DNA of 64,000 nt, taken from the NCBI RefSeq assembly GCF_947488185.1, contig NZ_CANKYM010000002.1, forward strand, positions 310,001-374,000, read 5' to 3'. The position numbers and the translations under genes were made by a program. Under the pieces are notes generated by a model. That model searched no databases. It was not told the origin of the DNA and worked only from the letters and a program-made list of their open reading frames with translations. The stretch's first letter is position 1. Every line of letters begins with the position of its first letter. The stretch comes from an uncultured Roseobacter sp. Lineage in GTDB: Bacteria; Pseudomonadota; Alphaproteobacteria; Rhodobacterales; Rhodobacteraceae. This document shows, piece after piece, positions 35,708 through 44,562 of the stretch.

Positions 35708-36352
35708 ATGCCTGACGATGTATCTGTAAAAATCTGCGGTCTGCGCACGCCCGAAGATGTCGCGGCGGTGGCCGGGGCGGGCGCGTCTTATTGTGGCTTT
35801 ACCTTCTTCACCAAATCCCCGCGCAGCATCGGCTTTGAGGACGCGCGGGCGCTGGCCATAGCGGCACCGCCGGGCCTTGCCAAGGTTGCGCTGACGGTTG
35901 ATGCAGATGATGCCTTTCTGGATGATCTCACCCGACAGGTCCCGCTCGACACGCTGCAATTGCATGGGCATGAAACGCCTGAGCGTGTCGCGGCGGTCAA
36001 GGCCCGGTACGGATTGCCGGTGATGAAGGCAGTGGGGATTGCTGACGCGCACGATCTTGCAGAGCTTGATCGGTATCTGAAGGTGGCGGACCAGGTTCTG
36101 GTCGACGCGAAGCCGCCCAAGATATCCGAGTTGCCGGGCGGGAATGGTCTCACCTTTGACTGGCGGCTTGTCGCGGGGCGCCGGTGGCCGGTGCCGTGGA
36201 TGCTGGCGGGCGGGCTGACCCCGGACAACGTGGCCGAAGCTATTGCCTTGACCGGCGCGAAACAGGTGGATGTGGCGTCCGGCGTCGAGAGTGCACCCGG
36301 GGTCAAGGATCACGATGTGGTCCGCAGCTTCGTGCACGCGGCCAAGGCATGA
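35708..36352 (+). CDS. trpF: Phosphoribosylanthranilate isomerase
   Basis: A 214-residue TIM barrel starting [18 protein letters not shown], where C10 is the catalytic base; the acid is the aspartate of [23 protein letters not shown], and the phosphate grip is [13 protein letters not shown] and [14 protein letters not shown]. It converts phosphoribosylanthranilate to CdRP in tryptophan synthesis. Its stop overlaps the GNAT gene start (ATGA). TrpB lies 740 bases on, after two small genes, and trpA is about 9 kb away on the other strand. Confidence 0.96.
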   Translation: MPDDVSVKICGLRTPEDVAAVAGAGASYCGFTFFTKSPRSIGFEDARALAIAAPPGLAKVALTVDADDAFLDDLTRQVPLDTLQLHGHETPERVAAVKARYGLPVMKAVGIADAHDLAELDRYLKVADQVLVDAKPPKISELPGGNGLTFDWRLVAGRRWPVPWMLAGGLTPDNVAEAIALTGAKQVDVASGVESAPGVKDHDVVRSFVHAAKA

Positions 36353-36798
36353 CGGTCACCTTCCGGCCTGCGGAGCGTCATGAGGTCGGGGCCATCGTCG
36401 CTTTACTGCAGGACGATATGCTGGGAGCCGCCCGGGAAGGCAGCGACCTTGAAACCTATCTTGCGGCTTTCGACCGGATGACGACCGAGGGCGGCAACCA
36501 GCTTATCGTAGGTGCCCACGGCACTCGGGTCGTGGCCACCTATCAGCTGACCTTCATCTCGGGCCTTTCGCTGCGCGCCGCACGCCGCGCGCAGATCGAA
36601 AGCGTGCGGGTGTCCAGCGATCTGCGCGGGCAGGGGATCGGCCACCGGATGATCGAGGATGCGGTGCAGCGTGCCAAGGAGGCTGGATGCAGTCTCATCC
36701 AGCTCACCATGAACAAAAGTCGCACCGACAGCGCGCGGTTCTACGGCGACCTTGGCTTTACCCCTTCGCACATCGGGTATAAACGCAATCTGATCTGA
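36349..36798 (+). CDS. GNAT-family N-acetyltransferase
   Basis: A 149-residue acetyltransferase starting [13 protein letters not shown]. The acetyl-CoA motif is [19 protein letters not shown] (R/Q-x-x-G-x-G as RGQGIG), and the C-terminal strand is [18 protein letters not shown]. The substrate is unknown. The start overlaps the trpF stop by 4 bases, which rules out the longer in-frame start at 36184. A GNAT gene between trpF and trpB occurs in several roseobacters. Confidence 0.85.
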   Translation: MTVTFRPAERHEVGAIVALLQDDMLGAAREGSDLETYLAAFDRMTTEGGNQLIVGAHGTRVVATYQLTFISGLSLRAARRAQIESVRVSSDLRGQGIGHRMIEDAVQRAKEAGCSLIQLTMNKSRTDSARFYGDLGFTPSHIGYKRNLI

Positions 36799-36849
36799 GG
36801 TGCGAATAGGCGCTTTGCAGTGGGCGCAAGTTTTTTGGGTGGAGGAAAC

Positions 36850-37092
36850 GTGGCATTTGTGAAGCGAATTGAAAGAGATGATCGAGAGATCACTGCTCTG
36901 CACCCAACGCAGCTGATTTGTCGCTATATAGTTTCAGAGCGGAATGGAAAGCGTCTAATTCAGCTCAATACCCATGGATCAGACGATCGCGATACTCCTG
37001 GCAAGCTTAGCCAAACGTTGCAATTCGACGAACAGTCGGCAGCCGAACTTTATCAAGTTTTGAAACGCGAATTTGGGTTCAAAGGAGAGTAA
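36850..37092 (+). CDS. Small conserved protein of unknown function inserted before trpB
   Basis: An 80-residue protein. GTG at 36850 is chosen because GGAGG (36841-36845) lies 4 bases upstream. The sequence contains [28 protein letters not shown], a pattern I associate with short conserved bacterial proteins that are sometimes mislabelled methionyl-tRNA formyltransferase; it has no formyltransferase domain. Codon use is AT-richer than the trp genes on both sides, which suggests acquisition. The stop TAA comes one base before the trpB ATG, and its last codons contain the trpB ribosome site. Confidence 0.65.
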   Translation: MAFVKRIERDDREITALHPTQLICRYIVSERNGKRLIQLNTHGSDDRDTPGKLSQTLQFDEQSAAELYQVLKREFGFKGE

Positions 37093-37093
37093 C

Positions 37094-38323
37094 ATGAACG
37101 ATCTTTTCAATTCTTTCATGACTGGCCCGGATGAAAACGGGCGGTTTGGCGATTTTGGCGGGCGGTTCGTTTCCGAAACGCTGATGCCGCTGATCCTGGA
37201 ACTGGAAGAACAATACGAGAAGGCCAAGACCGACGACAGTTTCTGGGCCGAGATGAACCATCTCTGGACCCATTATGTGGGCCGTCCCAGCCCGCTTTAT
37301 CTGGCGGAACGCCTGACCGCGCATCTGGGCGGTGCCAAGGTCTACATGAAGCGCGACGAGCTGAACCACACCGGCGCGCATAAGATCAACAACGTGCTGG
37401 GGCAGATCATCCTCGCCCGTCGCATGGGCAAGACCCGGATCATCGCCGAGACCGGCGCAGGTCAGCACGGCGTGGCCACAGCCACCGTCTGCGCCAAGTT
37501 CGGTTTGAAATGCGTGGTCTACATGGGCGCGCATGATGTGGAACGTCAGGCACCCAACGTCTTCCGCATGCGCCTGTTGGGCGCGGAAGTGGTGCCCGTG
37601 ACCTCCGGGCGCGGCACGCTGAAGGATGCGATGAACGACGCGCTGCGCGACTGGGTGACCAACGTGCGCGATACCTTCTACTGCATCGGCACGGTCGCTG
37701 GCCCGCACCCCTATCCGGCCATGGTCCGTGATTTCCAGTCGATCATCGGTAAGGAGGTCCGCGAACAGATGACTGCCGCCGAAGGCCGCTTCCCCGACAC
37801 GGTGATTGCGGCGATCGGGGGCGGGTCGAACGCAATGGGCCTTTTCTACCCGTTCCTTGATGACAAGGAGGTTGGCATCATTGGTGTTGAGGCAGGTGGC
37901 AAGGGTGTGAACGCCAAGATGGAGCATTGCGCCTCGCTGACCGGTGGCCGCCCCGGCGTGCTGCACGGCAACCGCACGTATTTGCTGCAGGACGATGACG
38001 GGCAAATCCTCGAAGGGTTTTCGATCTCCGCAGGGCTCGACTATCCTGGCATCGGTCCTGAGCACGCCTGGCTGCACGAGATCGGGCGCGCGGAATACGT
38101 CGCGATCACGGATAAGGAAGCGCTGGAGGCCTTCCAACTCTGCTGCGAACTCGAAGGCATTATTCCGGCGCTGGAACCGTCCCATGCGCTCGCCCATGTG
38201 ATGAAGATCGCGCCTGAGCTGCCCAAGGATCATATCATCTGCATGAACATGTGTGGCCGTGGTGACAAAGACATCTTCACCGTTGCCAAGGCGCTGGGTT
38301 TCGAAATGGGTGAGTTCGCCTGA
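37094..38323 (+). CDS. trpB: Tryptophan synthase beta chain
   Basis: A 409-residue PLP enzyme. K97 of [13 protein letters not shown] forms the Schiff base; [10 protein letters not shown] holds the catalytic glutamate; GGGSNAMG binds the PLP phosphate; [11 protein letters not shown] is the C-terminal signature. It joins indole and serine to make tryptophan. The ATG at 37094 follows AAAGGAG by 8 bases. TrpF is upstream, but trpA is at 47.4-48.2 kb on the opposite strand, so the usual trpFBA unit is split. Confidence 0.97.
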   Translation: MNDLFNSFMTGPDENGRFGDFGGRFVSETLMPLILELEEQYEKAKTDDSFWAEMNHLWTHYVGRPSPLYLAERLTAHLGGAKVYMKRDELNHTGAHKINNVLGQIILARRMGKTRIIAETGAGQHGVATATVCAKFGLKCVVYMGAHDVERQAPNVFRMRLLGAEVVPVTSGRGTLKDAMNDALRDWVTNVRDTFYCIGTVAGPHPYPAMVRDFQSIIGKEVREQMTAAEGRFPDTVIAAIGGGSNAMGLFYPFLDDKEVGIIGVEAGGKGVNAKMEHCASLTGGRPGVLHGNRTYLLQDDDGQILEGFSISAGLDYPGIGPEHAWLHEIGRAEYVAITDKEALEAFQLCCELEGIIPALEPSHALAHVMKIAPELPKDHIICMNMCGRGDKDIFTVAKALGFEMGEFA

Positions 38324-38511
38324 GGCGGTTTGATAGTCAAAAGGAACAGGGATCGTGATCCTGCCCACAATCCCGGCGCGACCTCTGTCGATCCTACCTG
38401 TACTTTTTAGGAAATGCGGCTTTGCGAAAAGGCGGTCCACGGGGTTTCCTCACGGTGTGGGCCGACCGGGATTTGCATGGCTGACGACACAACTTTCATG
38501 GAGCTCACGGT

Positions 38512-39099
38512 ATGTCGATTTGGGTGTTTGACACGCCGCCGGCAGTCTTTATCCGCATCCGGAAGACAGGTTCCACGTCGATCGTTCGGGGGATATTTAA
38601 GGGGCGCGGCGTCGCGCATACGGTCACCGGCAGTTCATTCCCACCCGAGTGGAAGTCGCGCTTTGTTTTTGCTTTTGTGCGTAACCCCTTTGACCGACTG
38701 GTGTCGAGCTTGGAAATGTTCCAGACATATCCCGTCAAATCTGAACAGGATGCAAGCATCAGGTCAGGTCTGGGCCTTCACGACGTGATGGATGTTATCG
38801 AAGACGATACCATCCCAATCGCAGGAGAAACCTATGTCAGTAAGTTGCGACAGCACGCGATACAAATGACGCACGGTACGTATTTCCTGAATGAGGCTGA
38901 CTTTATTGGCAGGTTCGAGCGTTTCGAAAAGGATTGCCGACATGTGTATCGGCAACTTGGTATGGAAGAGCCGGAAATTATCCCGCACCGGCGCAACACG
39001 CCGCCGCGCGACTATCGCAGCTACTTCGACAAATCGACCCGGTCGCGTGCAGAGCAAATCTTTGCCGAGGATTTGGAGCGTTTTGACTATAACTTCTAG
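38512..39099 (+). CDS. Sulfotransferase-family protein
   Basis: A 195-residue single-domain protein of the Sulfotransfer_2 type. The 5'-phosphosulfate loop is IRIRKTGSTSIVRGI near residues 14-28 and the 3'-phosphate motif is FAFVRNPFDRLVSSLEM near 52-68. Such enzymes move sulfate from PAPS onto sugars or other small acceptors, and in marine bacteria usually modify surface polysaccharides. It stands alone, with no PAPS synthesis or glycosyltransferase neighbours. Composition is somewhat AT-richer than trpB. Confidence 0.82.
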   Translation: MSIWVFDTPPAVFIRIRKTGSTSIVRGIFKGRGVAHTVTGSSFPPEWKSRFVFAFVRNPFDRLVSSLEMFQTYPVKSEQDASIRSGLGLHDVMDVIEDDTIPIAGETYVSKLRQHAIQMTHGTYFLNEADFIGRFERFEKDCRHVYRQLGMEEPEIIPHRRNTPPRDYRSYFDKSTRSRAEQIFAEDLERFDYNF

Positions 39100-39184
39100 T
39101 CAAACAGCATTGCACACAGATGATGTCTGATGTCGGCCACCAATACTCGGCTGATGGGTCTGTTTTAGCGCCCGAAATGTAAAA

Positions 39185-39559
39185 TCAATTCTGCAGGGCG
39201 TGCTCTTCGAGAACCTGCAGAGGTACGATCTCCAGTGCGCGTTTGTGTGTGGCGGCCAAGTGGACCTTAGGCGCGCAACCCTCGTCGTGGGCCTGCAAAA
39301 AACGCCCCGCGCAGAGGCACCAGCTGTCGCCCGCCTTCAGACCCTGGAACCCGAACTCGGGTCGCGGGGTGCTGAGGTCGTTACCGACGTATTTCGAGTA
39401 GGCGAGGAATTCATCGGTCATCACCGCACAGACCGTGTGGCTACCCTGATCTGCGGCACAAGTGTTGCAGTGACCGTCGCGGAAGAAGCCTGTCACCGGG
39501 TCTGACCCGCAGAGGGCCAGCGATCCTCCCAGTACATTGAGGCTGTCGTCTTTCTCCAT
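39185..39559 (-). CDS. DUF2237-family protein
   Basis: A 124-residue protein rich in conserved cysteines and histidines: LNVLGGSLALCGSDPVTGFFRDGHCNT, HTVCAVMTDEFLAYSKYVGNDLSTPRPEFGFQGLKAGDSWCLCAGRF. This is the DUF2237 pattern, a small family of unknown biochemical role. The Cys/His set suggests metal binding. It is the last gene of the minus-strand block from rplY, 10 bases after the serine hydrolase gene. Confidence 0.85.
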   Translation of the reverse strand: MEKDDSLNVLGGSLALCGSDPVTGFFRDGHCNTCAADQGSHTVCAVMTDEFLAYSKYVGNDLSTPRPEFGFQGLKAGDSWCLCAGRFLQAHDEGCAPKVHLAATHKRALEIVPLQVLEEHALQN

Positions 39560-39569
39560 CCTCTCCTCC

Positions 39570-40733
39570 TTACGTTTTGTCGGCGATGGCGCGGAACAAT
39601 TCGATGTTGCTGCGTTGCACGGCCTTGTCGCGAAACTGTGGGTCGACTGCGGTCAGCGCGATCACGATACCCTGTTCCTCATTGATGTAGAGGTATTGGC
39701 CGTAAATGCCACGCCCCATGTACTCGCGGGGACGCGCATCGCGGGGCATCCACCACTGATATCCATAGCCGTATTGATCCGCGGTTGTCGGTGCCGATGG
39801 GGTTGTCGAGGCGATCACCCAAGCCTCCGGCACGACCTGCCGACCGTGCCACCGCCCATGCTGCAGGAACATCTGGCCAAAGCGGGCGTAGTCACGGGTT
39901 GTGCCGTTGAACCCGCCCAGCACAAAGGCCACGCCGGTGCCATCTGTCAGATAATAGGGCTCCTGTTCCACGCCCAGCGGTGCGATGATCTTCTCGCTCA
40001 TCAGGTCAATGACCGTGCGCCCCGTAGCGCCGCGCAGCACCATGCCCAGCACATGGGTGTCGATTGACACATACTGCCATTGGGTGCCGGGCGCTGCAAA
40101 CGTCTCAGTCAGCCCGGCGGCAAAGGCATCCATCTGTGCACCCAGCGCCAGGACACGGCCCATTCGGTTAATGTCCGAGTTCTTGTCGGTGTAATCCTCG
40201 TCGAATGTCACGCCGGTGGCCATGTTGAGGACATGCCGGATCGTGGTGCCATCATAGGCGCCGCCCTTCAGCGCAGGCGCATATCTGGTGACCGGATCAT
40301 CGAGCGAGACAATGGCGCCTTCGTCCAACAGAATACCGGTCAGCGCGGAGAGATAGCTTTTGGCCATGGACCAGCTGACGCGCAGGTCCTCTTGCTTGGT
40401 GTCTAGATGATAGCTTTCGTGGACCAGCTTGCCATCCTTCAGAATGACCACTGATGTCACCTGCCGATCCCGAACGAATTGCTCAAAACCATCCGGCAGC
40501 CCGATGCTGGCTCCGGCGGGCAGCGGCACAATCGTACCTGTTCCCCGGCTGATCGGGCTGTGCAGGAATGCCTGATCCATGTGGCTGAAGTTATGGGCGA
40601 TCCGGTCCGGCAGGAACAGGCTGTTGACCGCCATCAGGCGCGAAATCTCGTCCCGCTTCCAGACACCGACCACCAATGCGGCGAGCGCCAGGGCTAGGGT
40701 CAGCCGCAGCACCCATTTCAACAGTTTGCGCAT
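39570..40733 (-). CDS. Serine hydrolase (class C beta-lactamase-like)
   Basis: A 387-residue protein with an N-terminal membrane anchor or signal (LTLALALAALVVGVW). The SxxK active site is S122-M-A-K125 in SWSMAKSYL; the tyrosine motif is probably YVSI (QYVSIDTH) and the third motif lies in MGRGIYGQYLYINEEQ, lacking a clear KTG. This fits the 6-aminohexanoate-dimer hydrolase / esterase branch more than true beta-lactamases. Likely periplasmic. Starts 3 bases after the DUF2332 stop. Confidence 0.82.
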   Translation of the reverse strand: MRKLLKWVLRLTLALALAALVVGVWKRDEISRLMAVNSLFLPDRIAHNFSHMDQAFLHSPISRGTGTIVPLPAGASIGLPDGFEQFVRDRQVTSVVILKDGKLVHESYHLDTKQEDLRVSWSMAKSYLSALTGILLDEGAIVSLDDPVTRYAPALKGGAYDGTTIRHVLNMATGVTFDEDYTDKNSDINRMGRVLALGAQMDAFAAGLTETFAAPGTQWQYVSIDTHVLGMVLRGATGRTVIDLMSEKIIAPLGVEQEPYYLTDGTGVAFVLGGFNGTTRDYARFGQMFLQHGRWHGRQVVPEAWVIASTTPSAPTTADQYGYGYQWWMPRDARPREYMGRGIYGQYLYINEEQGIVIALTAVDPQFRDKAVQRSNIELFRAIADKT

Positions 40734-40736
40734 GTC

Positions 40737-41786
40737 TCAGCCCGTACCCCGCGCCCCATCCCAGCGGATCCAGCGACCATGGAAATCGGCGCGTCCCAGG
40801 GGCAGGGTGATATCGCCGGGCCAGAGCCGGAGCACCAATGCGGCGCCGATCCCGCCGGTTGTGTCCCCGTCGCTTTCCATCGAGAGCCAGGCCAGCGGGC
40901 GGGTCGGTGTCGCCGTCGCCCCGGCGGCCTCGATCATTTCCTGACCGCGGGCCTGAACGTCAGCGGGAAAATACTGCCAGGCAACCGTGTGTTGGATCAG
41001 GTGCAGATGACCTTCGGGTGCCGATGCCAGACGGGTTGCCAACCACTCTATCGCATCACCCCGGTGGATCGGCGCATCGGTCACTGCAGCAGCGGCGCGG
41101 GTGAGCGCCAGGCGCTCCGGTTGATCAGGCCAGAGGTAGGCCGTCAGGCGCAACAGATCCTGTGGATCACTGGGATCGAGCGGGTTCAGATCGACGCCCG
41201 CACGCTCCGCAATGATGGGGCGAATGCGCGGAGGCAGGGGACCCTCCCAATCGGGCGTCAGTGTAAGAGCGGGGTCGGCGGGCGCTATGTCCATGCCAGT
41301 CAAAGACAGCGCATAGCGGTCCCACATCAGGTTCAATCCTGCACTGGCGCCGAGTTCCGAGACGGTAAAGGGCAGGTCGAACCGTTCCGCTGCCACGGCA
41401 GCGCCCGCGATCAGCGCAGCGGAGCGGCGCACTTCGTTGGTCTGAGGCGGGCTTTCGACCCAGCCGAGCATGAAGGCTTCATGCCGCTCGAACGCCTCGA
41501 GCACGCCGTCGCGCAATACATCATCATTCACCTGTGCCGGTGGATAGAGGGCGGCCAGCTCCGGCGCGCGCCCGGCGAGGACCAGCGCATGCAGCCCGCC
41601 CGCCGTGCGCAGGGGCAGCGAAGCACCTGCGGGCCCAACATCCCCGTCGAACTGCGCAAAACGATGCGCCAGGGCGCTGTCTTTCGGCCAGTGCTCTGCC
41701 AGGATACGCAGCAGTTGCCCCATGAACGGCGACCCCATGCGCTCGCAACTGATGGCCTGATGCGCAAAGGCCTCTGCCAGCCTCAC
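40737..41786 (-). CDS. DUF2332-family protein
   Basis: A 349-residue protein. The central ELGASAGLNLMWDRYAL is the typical DUF2332 motif and looks like a degenerate SAM-binding loop, and HLIQHTVAWQYFPADVQARG is a second conserved part. The function of the family is unknown; a methyltransferase-like fold is an inference. It overlaps the pth stop by 4 bases and is followed closely by the serine hydrolase gene, so pth, DUF2332, the hydrolase and DUF2237 probably share a transcript. Confidence 0.82.
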   Translation of the reverse strand: MRLAEAFAHQAISCERMGSPFMGQLLRILAEHWPKDSALAHRFAQFDGDVGPAGASLPLRTAGGLHALVLAGRAPELAALYPPAQVNDDVLRDGVLEAFERHEAFMLGWVESPPQTNEVRRSAALIAGAAVAAERFDLPFTVSELGASAGLNLMWDRYALSLTGMDIAPADPALTLTPDWEGPLPPRIRPIIAERAGVDLNPLDPSDPQDLLRLTAYLWPDQPERLALTRAAAAVTDAPIHRGDAIEWLATRLASAPEGHLHLIQHTVAWQYFPADVQARGQEMIEAAGATATPTRPLAWLSMESDGDTTGGIGAALVLRLWPGDITLPLGRADFHGRWIRWDGARGTG

Positions 41787-42469
41787 CTGAAGCGCTCCAT
41801 CAGTTTTTGTAGCGGTGACAGAGCCTCCGGTTCAGGCTTCGGGGCCTCTGCAGGCTTGGGCTTTGCCGCCTCGGGCTTCTTTTGGCCCGTACTGGATCGC
41901 TGGGGCGACACGCGCAGCCCGACTGCATTCATGAATTTCGCCGCATCGCCGTTGACCAGATAGGGCGCACCGTCGCTCACACCGCGCAACACGTCATCCA
42001 GCCAACCCTCATCCGCCTTGGCGAAATCGCGCAGCACATACCCTGGCACAGCGTCCTTGTGTCCGGGATGGCCGACGCCCAGACGCACCCGCGCATAGTC
42101 CGGCCCGATATGCGCATGCACCGAGCGCAAGCCATTGTGCCCTGCGTGACCGCCGCCGACCTTATGCTTGACCTTGCCGGGGGCAAGATCGATCTCGTCA
42201 TGCAGGACAACGATATCTTCCGGCTCCAGCTTGTAAAACCGCATCGCGGCCTGAACCGACTGGCCGGAGTTGTTCATGAAGGTTTCGGGTTTCAGCAGCA
42301 CCGCCCGGTCGGCGCCAAAGCGCCCCTCGCTGATCGCGCCCTGATGCTTGCCCTTCCACGCCGGAAACCCGTGATCAGCGGCGATCCGGTCCAGGGCCAT
42401 GAACCCGATATTGTGGCGGTTTCTGCTGTACTTTGCACCTGGATTGCCCAGACCCACGATCAGCTTCAT
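41783..42469 (-). CDS. pth: Peptidyl-tRNA hydrolase
   Basis: A 228-residue enzyme. H19 of NRHNIGFMALD is the catalytic histidine; MNNSGQSVQAA and VLHDEIDLAPGKVKHKVGGGHAGHNGLRS are the other conserved blocks. It recycles peptidyl-tRNA that drops off ribosomes. About 35 residues longer than E. coli Pth, the extra being a Lys/Pro/Ala-rich tail ending LQKLMERFR. It follows rplY by 105 bases with a terminator between. Confidence 0.95.
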   Translation of the reverse strand: MKLIVGLGNPGAKYSRNRHNIGFMALDRIAADHGFPAWKGKHQGAISEGRFGADRAVLLKPETFMNNSGQSVQAAMRFYKLEPEDIVVLHDEIDLAPGKVKHKVGGGHAGHNGLRSVHAHIGPDYARVRLGVGHPGHKDAVPGYVLRDFAKADEGWLDDVLRGVSDGAPYLVNGDAAKFMNAVGLRVSPQRSSTGQKKPEAAKPKPAEAPKPEPEALSPLQKLMERFR

Positions 42470-42515
42470 GGCAATGCTCCTTCATATTGCAGTGCAGCAT
42501 AGCAAAGCGGGGGCG

Positions 42516-42548
42516 CAAACGAAATACGGGGCCGCAAAGGGCCCCGTA
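42516..42548 (-). terminator. Rho-independent terminator of rplY (minus strand)
   Basis: Read on the minus strand, a perfect 9-bp stem TACGGGGCC / GGCCCCGTA with loop CTTTGC is followed by TTTCGTTTG. It lies 26 bases after the rplY stop and separates it from pth. Confidence 0.75.
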
Positions 42549-42574
42549 CTTGTTTCAACCCACCAGGTGGAGGA

Positions 42575-43246
42575 TCAATCGTCGGCTTGCTCGCCGTCGG
42601 GTGCATCCATCTCCGTTGTGGGCACTTCATCCGCATCCACATCGGCATCCTCGTCTTCATCGTCCGCAGACGCCAGACCCGCAGGTGCGGAAAGCTGGGC
42701 AATCACGAAGTCACGGTCGATGGTCGGCTTGGCGCCTTCCGGCAGCGTGACCGAAGAAATCGTGACGTTGTCGCCGATCTCCATCTCCGAGACGTCGATG
42801 GTGATGTGATCGGGGATATCGCCCGCGGTCACGATCAGCTCAACCTCGGGACGCACTAGCGTCAGCACGCCGCCTTTTTTCAGGCCGGGCGAGACGTCTT
42901 CGCCTTCCACTTCAACCGCGATGAAGAGGTTGATCTTGGTAGTGCGGCGCAGGCGCATGAAATCGATGTGTGTCGGCAGGTCCTTGACCACGTGACGCTG
43001 CACATCGCGGCAGATCACACGCACGTCGTCGTGGCCTTCTACCTTCATGTTGAACAGGGTCGACTTGAACCGGCCCGCCCGCAGCTTCTTGATCAGCACG
43101 TTGAACGGAATGTTGATCGGCAGCGGGTCAACGTCGCCACCAAATACAATCCCAGGAACCATGCCATCGCGGCGTGCCTGACGAGCGGCGCCCTTGCCTG
43201 TCCCCGTCCGTTCCTGAGCTTCAAGATCCGGAATCGCTCCAGCCAT
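42575..43246 (-). CDS. rplY: 50S ribosomal protein L25 (general stress protein Ctc type)
   Basis: A 223-residue long-form L25. The N-terminal domain (about 1-100; [21 protein letters not shown]) binds 5S rRNA; the Ctc-type C-terminal beta domain spans ~105-190. The tail from ~195 is a strongly acidic run ([13 protein letters not shown]). The rplY-pth order is common in alphaproteobacteria and many other bacteria. First gene of the minus-strand block, with its promoter in the gap before the MFS gene. Confidence 0.95.
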   Translation of the reverse strand: MAGAIPDLEAQERTGTGKGAARQARRDGMVPGIVFGGDVDPLPINIPFNVLIKKLRAGRFKSTLFNMKVEGHDDVRVICRDVQRHVVKDLPTHIDFMRLRRTTKINLFIAVEVEGEDVSPGLKKGGVLTLVRPEVELIVTAGDIPDHITIDVSEMEIGDNVTISSVTLPEGAKPTIDRDFVIAQLSAPAGLASADDEDEDADVDADEVPTTEMDAPDGEQADD

Positions 43247-43395
43247 CTTTTATCTCCAATATGTTAAGGGCGGGCCTCCTCCAAGGCTGTAGACCCACGT
43301 GAAGCCGCGCGTATAGACCGGTTTGTAGTCCGTGAAAAGAGGTTTTTCACAGATGCTCTCTTGCAGGCGTCGCGCGCCCGTGTCACCGCTGACAC

Positions 43396-44562
43396 ATGCG
43401 CTTGGTGAGCGATCTCTGGCTGTCCCGAAAATCAGTTGCTGGCTTCGTCATTGTTGGCGCGGCCTGGTCCAGCTATTTCGCCCAGATGCCGGTGATCAAG
43501 GCGGCCATCGGTGCTTCTGACGGCGTCTATGGCGCGGTCATGCTGCTGGCCTCTCTTGGCGCGCTTGCCGCCATGTGGCTGGCACCGCTGGCACACCGGA
43601 TTGCAGGCCGCTGGGCCTTGCCGCTGGGGGCGATGATCATGTCGGGCGGCATGTTGGGGGCGGGCATGTCCGCCGAGATCGTGGCCTTTGGGATTGCAAT
43701 GACCTGTGCCTCGGTCGGGGCAGGGATTACAGATGTGCTGGCCAATGTGCGGGTTTCCGAGATTGAGGAGAGTAGCGGACGCCACCTGATGAACCTCAAT
43801 CACGCGATGTTCTCTTTCACCTACGCGGGCTGTGCGCTGGCCACGGGCATCCTGCGCGAGCTGGGGTGGTCACCAGCACAGGTCTTCACCGTGCTGATTG
43901 GACTGACGGCGCTTGCGGGCTGGATCATGCTGGAAAGACGCGCTCCGCCCATCCCAACAGACGAAACCCCCGGCGATGCGCCGCTGCCGCATCTGCTGGT
44001 CTGGGGCGTCGGGGCGATCGTGATGGTCGCCTTCCTGACGGAGGCCGCGTCTGAGGGATGGTCCGCACTGCATCTGGAACGCACGCTGGGCGGCGGTCCG
44101 GCCGAAGGCGCACTGGGCCCCGCGCTGTTAGGGCTGAGCATGGGGATCGGGCGGCTCTCGGGGCACTTCCTGTCGGATCGGGTGCCGACCTTGCCGTTCA
44201 TCACGGTCGCCTCTGTCGTTGCTGCGGGAGGGCTGGTCCTGGTCGGGGCCGCACCGACGCTCTTTATGGCCTATATCGGCTTTGCCCTTACCGGCCTTGG
44301 CATTTCGGTGGTCGCCCCGCTGGCGCTTGCGCTGATCGGGCGACTGGTTCCGCCTAAGGCACGCCTTGCCGCCATCAGCCGCGCCTCGGCGCTTGGCTAT
44401 GCCGCGTTTTTTGTGAGCCCGCCGCTGATGGGCTTCACCTCCGAAGCGCTTGGCCTGCGCGCCGGTTTCTGGGTGGTCGCCGCGCTGCTGTTGATCTGCA
44501 TTGCCGCGCTGGTGCCGGTGCTGGCCGCCCGTATCGCGGCCCGCACGCAGCAGGCCTACTGA
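43396..44562 (+). CDS. MFS transporter (YbjJ-like)
   Basis: A 388-residue membrane protein with about 12 transmembrane segments. The N-terminal half (SSYFAQMPVIKAAIGASDG, then LNHAMFSFTYAGCALATGILRELG) resembles the FucP/YbjJ-type MFS branch, whose substrates include sugars and unknown metabolites. The C-terminal half starts near residue 200 (LLVWGVGAIVMVAFLTEAASEGWSALHL). It converges with lldD, overlapping its end by 7 bases. No substrate is indicated by the neighbours, except perhaps lactate or hydroxy acids through lldD. Confidence 0.8.
   Translation: MRLVSDLWLSRKSVAGFVIVGAAWSSYFAQMPVIKAAIGASDGVYGAVMLLASLGALAAMWLAPLAHRIAGRWALPLGAMIMSGGMLGAGMSAEIVAFGIAMTCASVGAGITDVLANVRVSEIEESSGRHLMNLNHAMFSFTYAGCALATGILRELGWSPAQVFTVLIGLTALAGWIMLERRAPPIPTDETPGDAPLPHLLVWGVGAIVMVAFLTEAASEGWSALHLERTLGGGPAEGALGPALLGLSMGIGRLSGHFLSDRVPTLPFITVASVVAAGGLVLVGAAPTLFMAYIGFALTGLGISVVAPLALALIGRLVPPKARLAAISRASALGYAAFFVSPPLMGFTSEALGLRAGFWVVAALLLICIAALVPVLAARIAARTQQAY

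Noticed and set aside
36184..36348. Longer start for the GNAT protein inside trpF
   Set aside because: The 4-base ATGA overlap with the trpF stop and the family N-terminus favour the ATG at 36349.
37079..38440. 453-codon open frame on the minus strand
   Set aside because: It is antisense to trpB, and its composition and lack of motifs mark it as a shadow.
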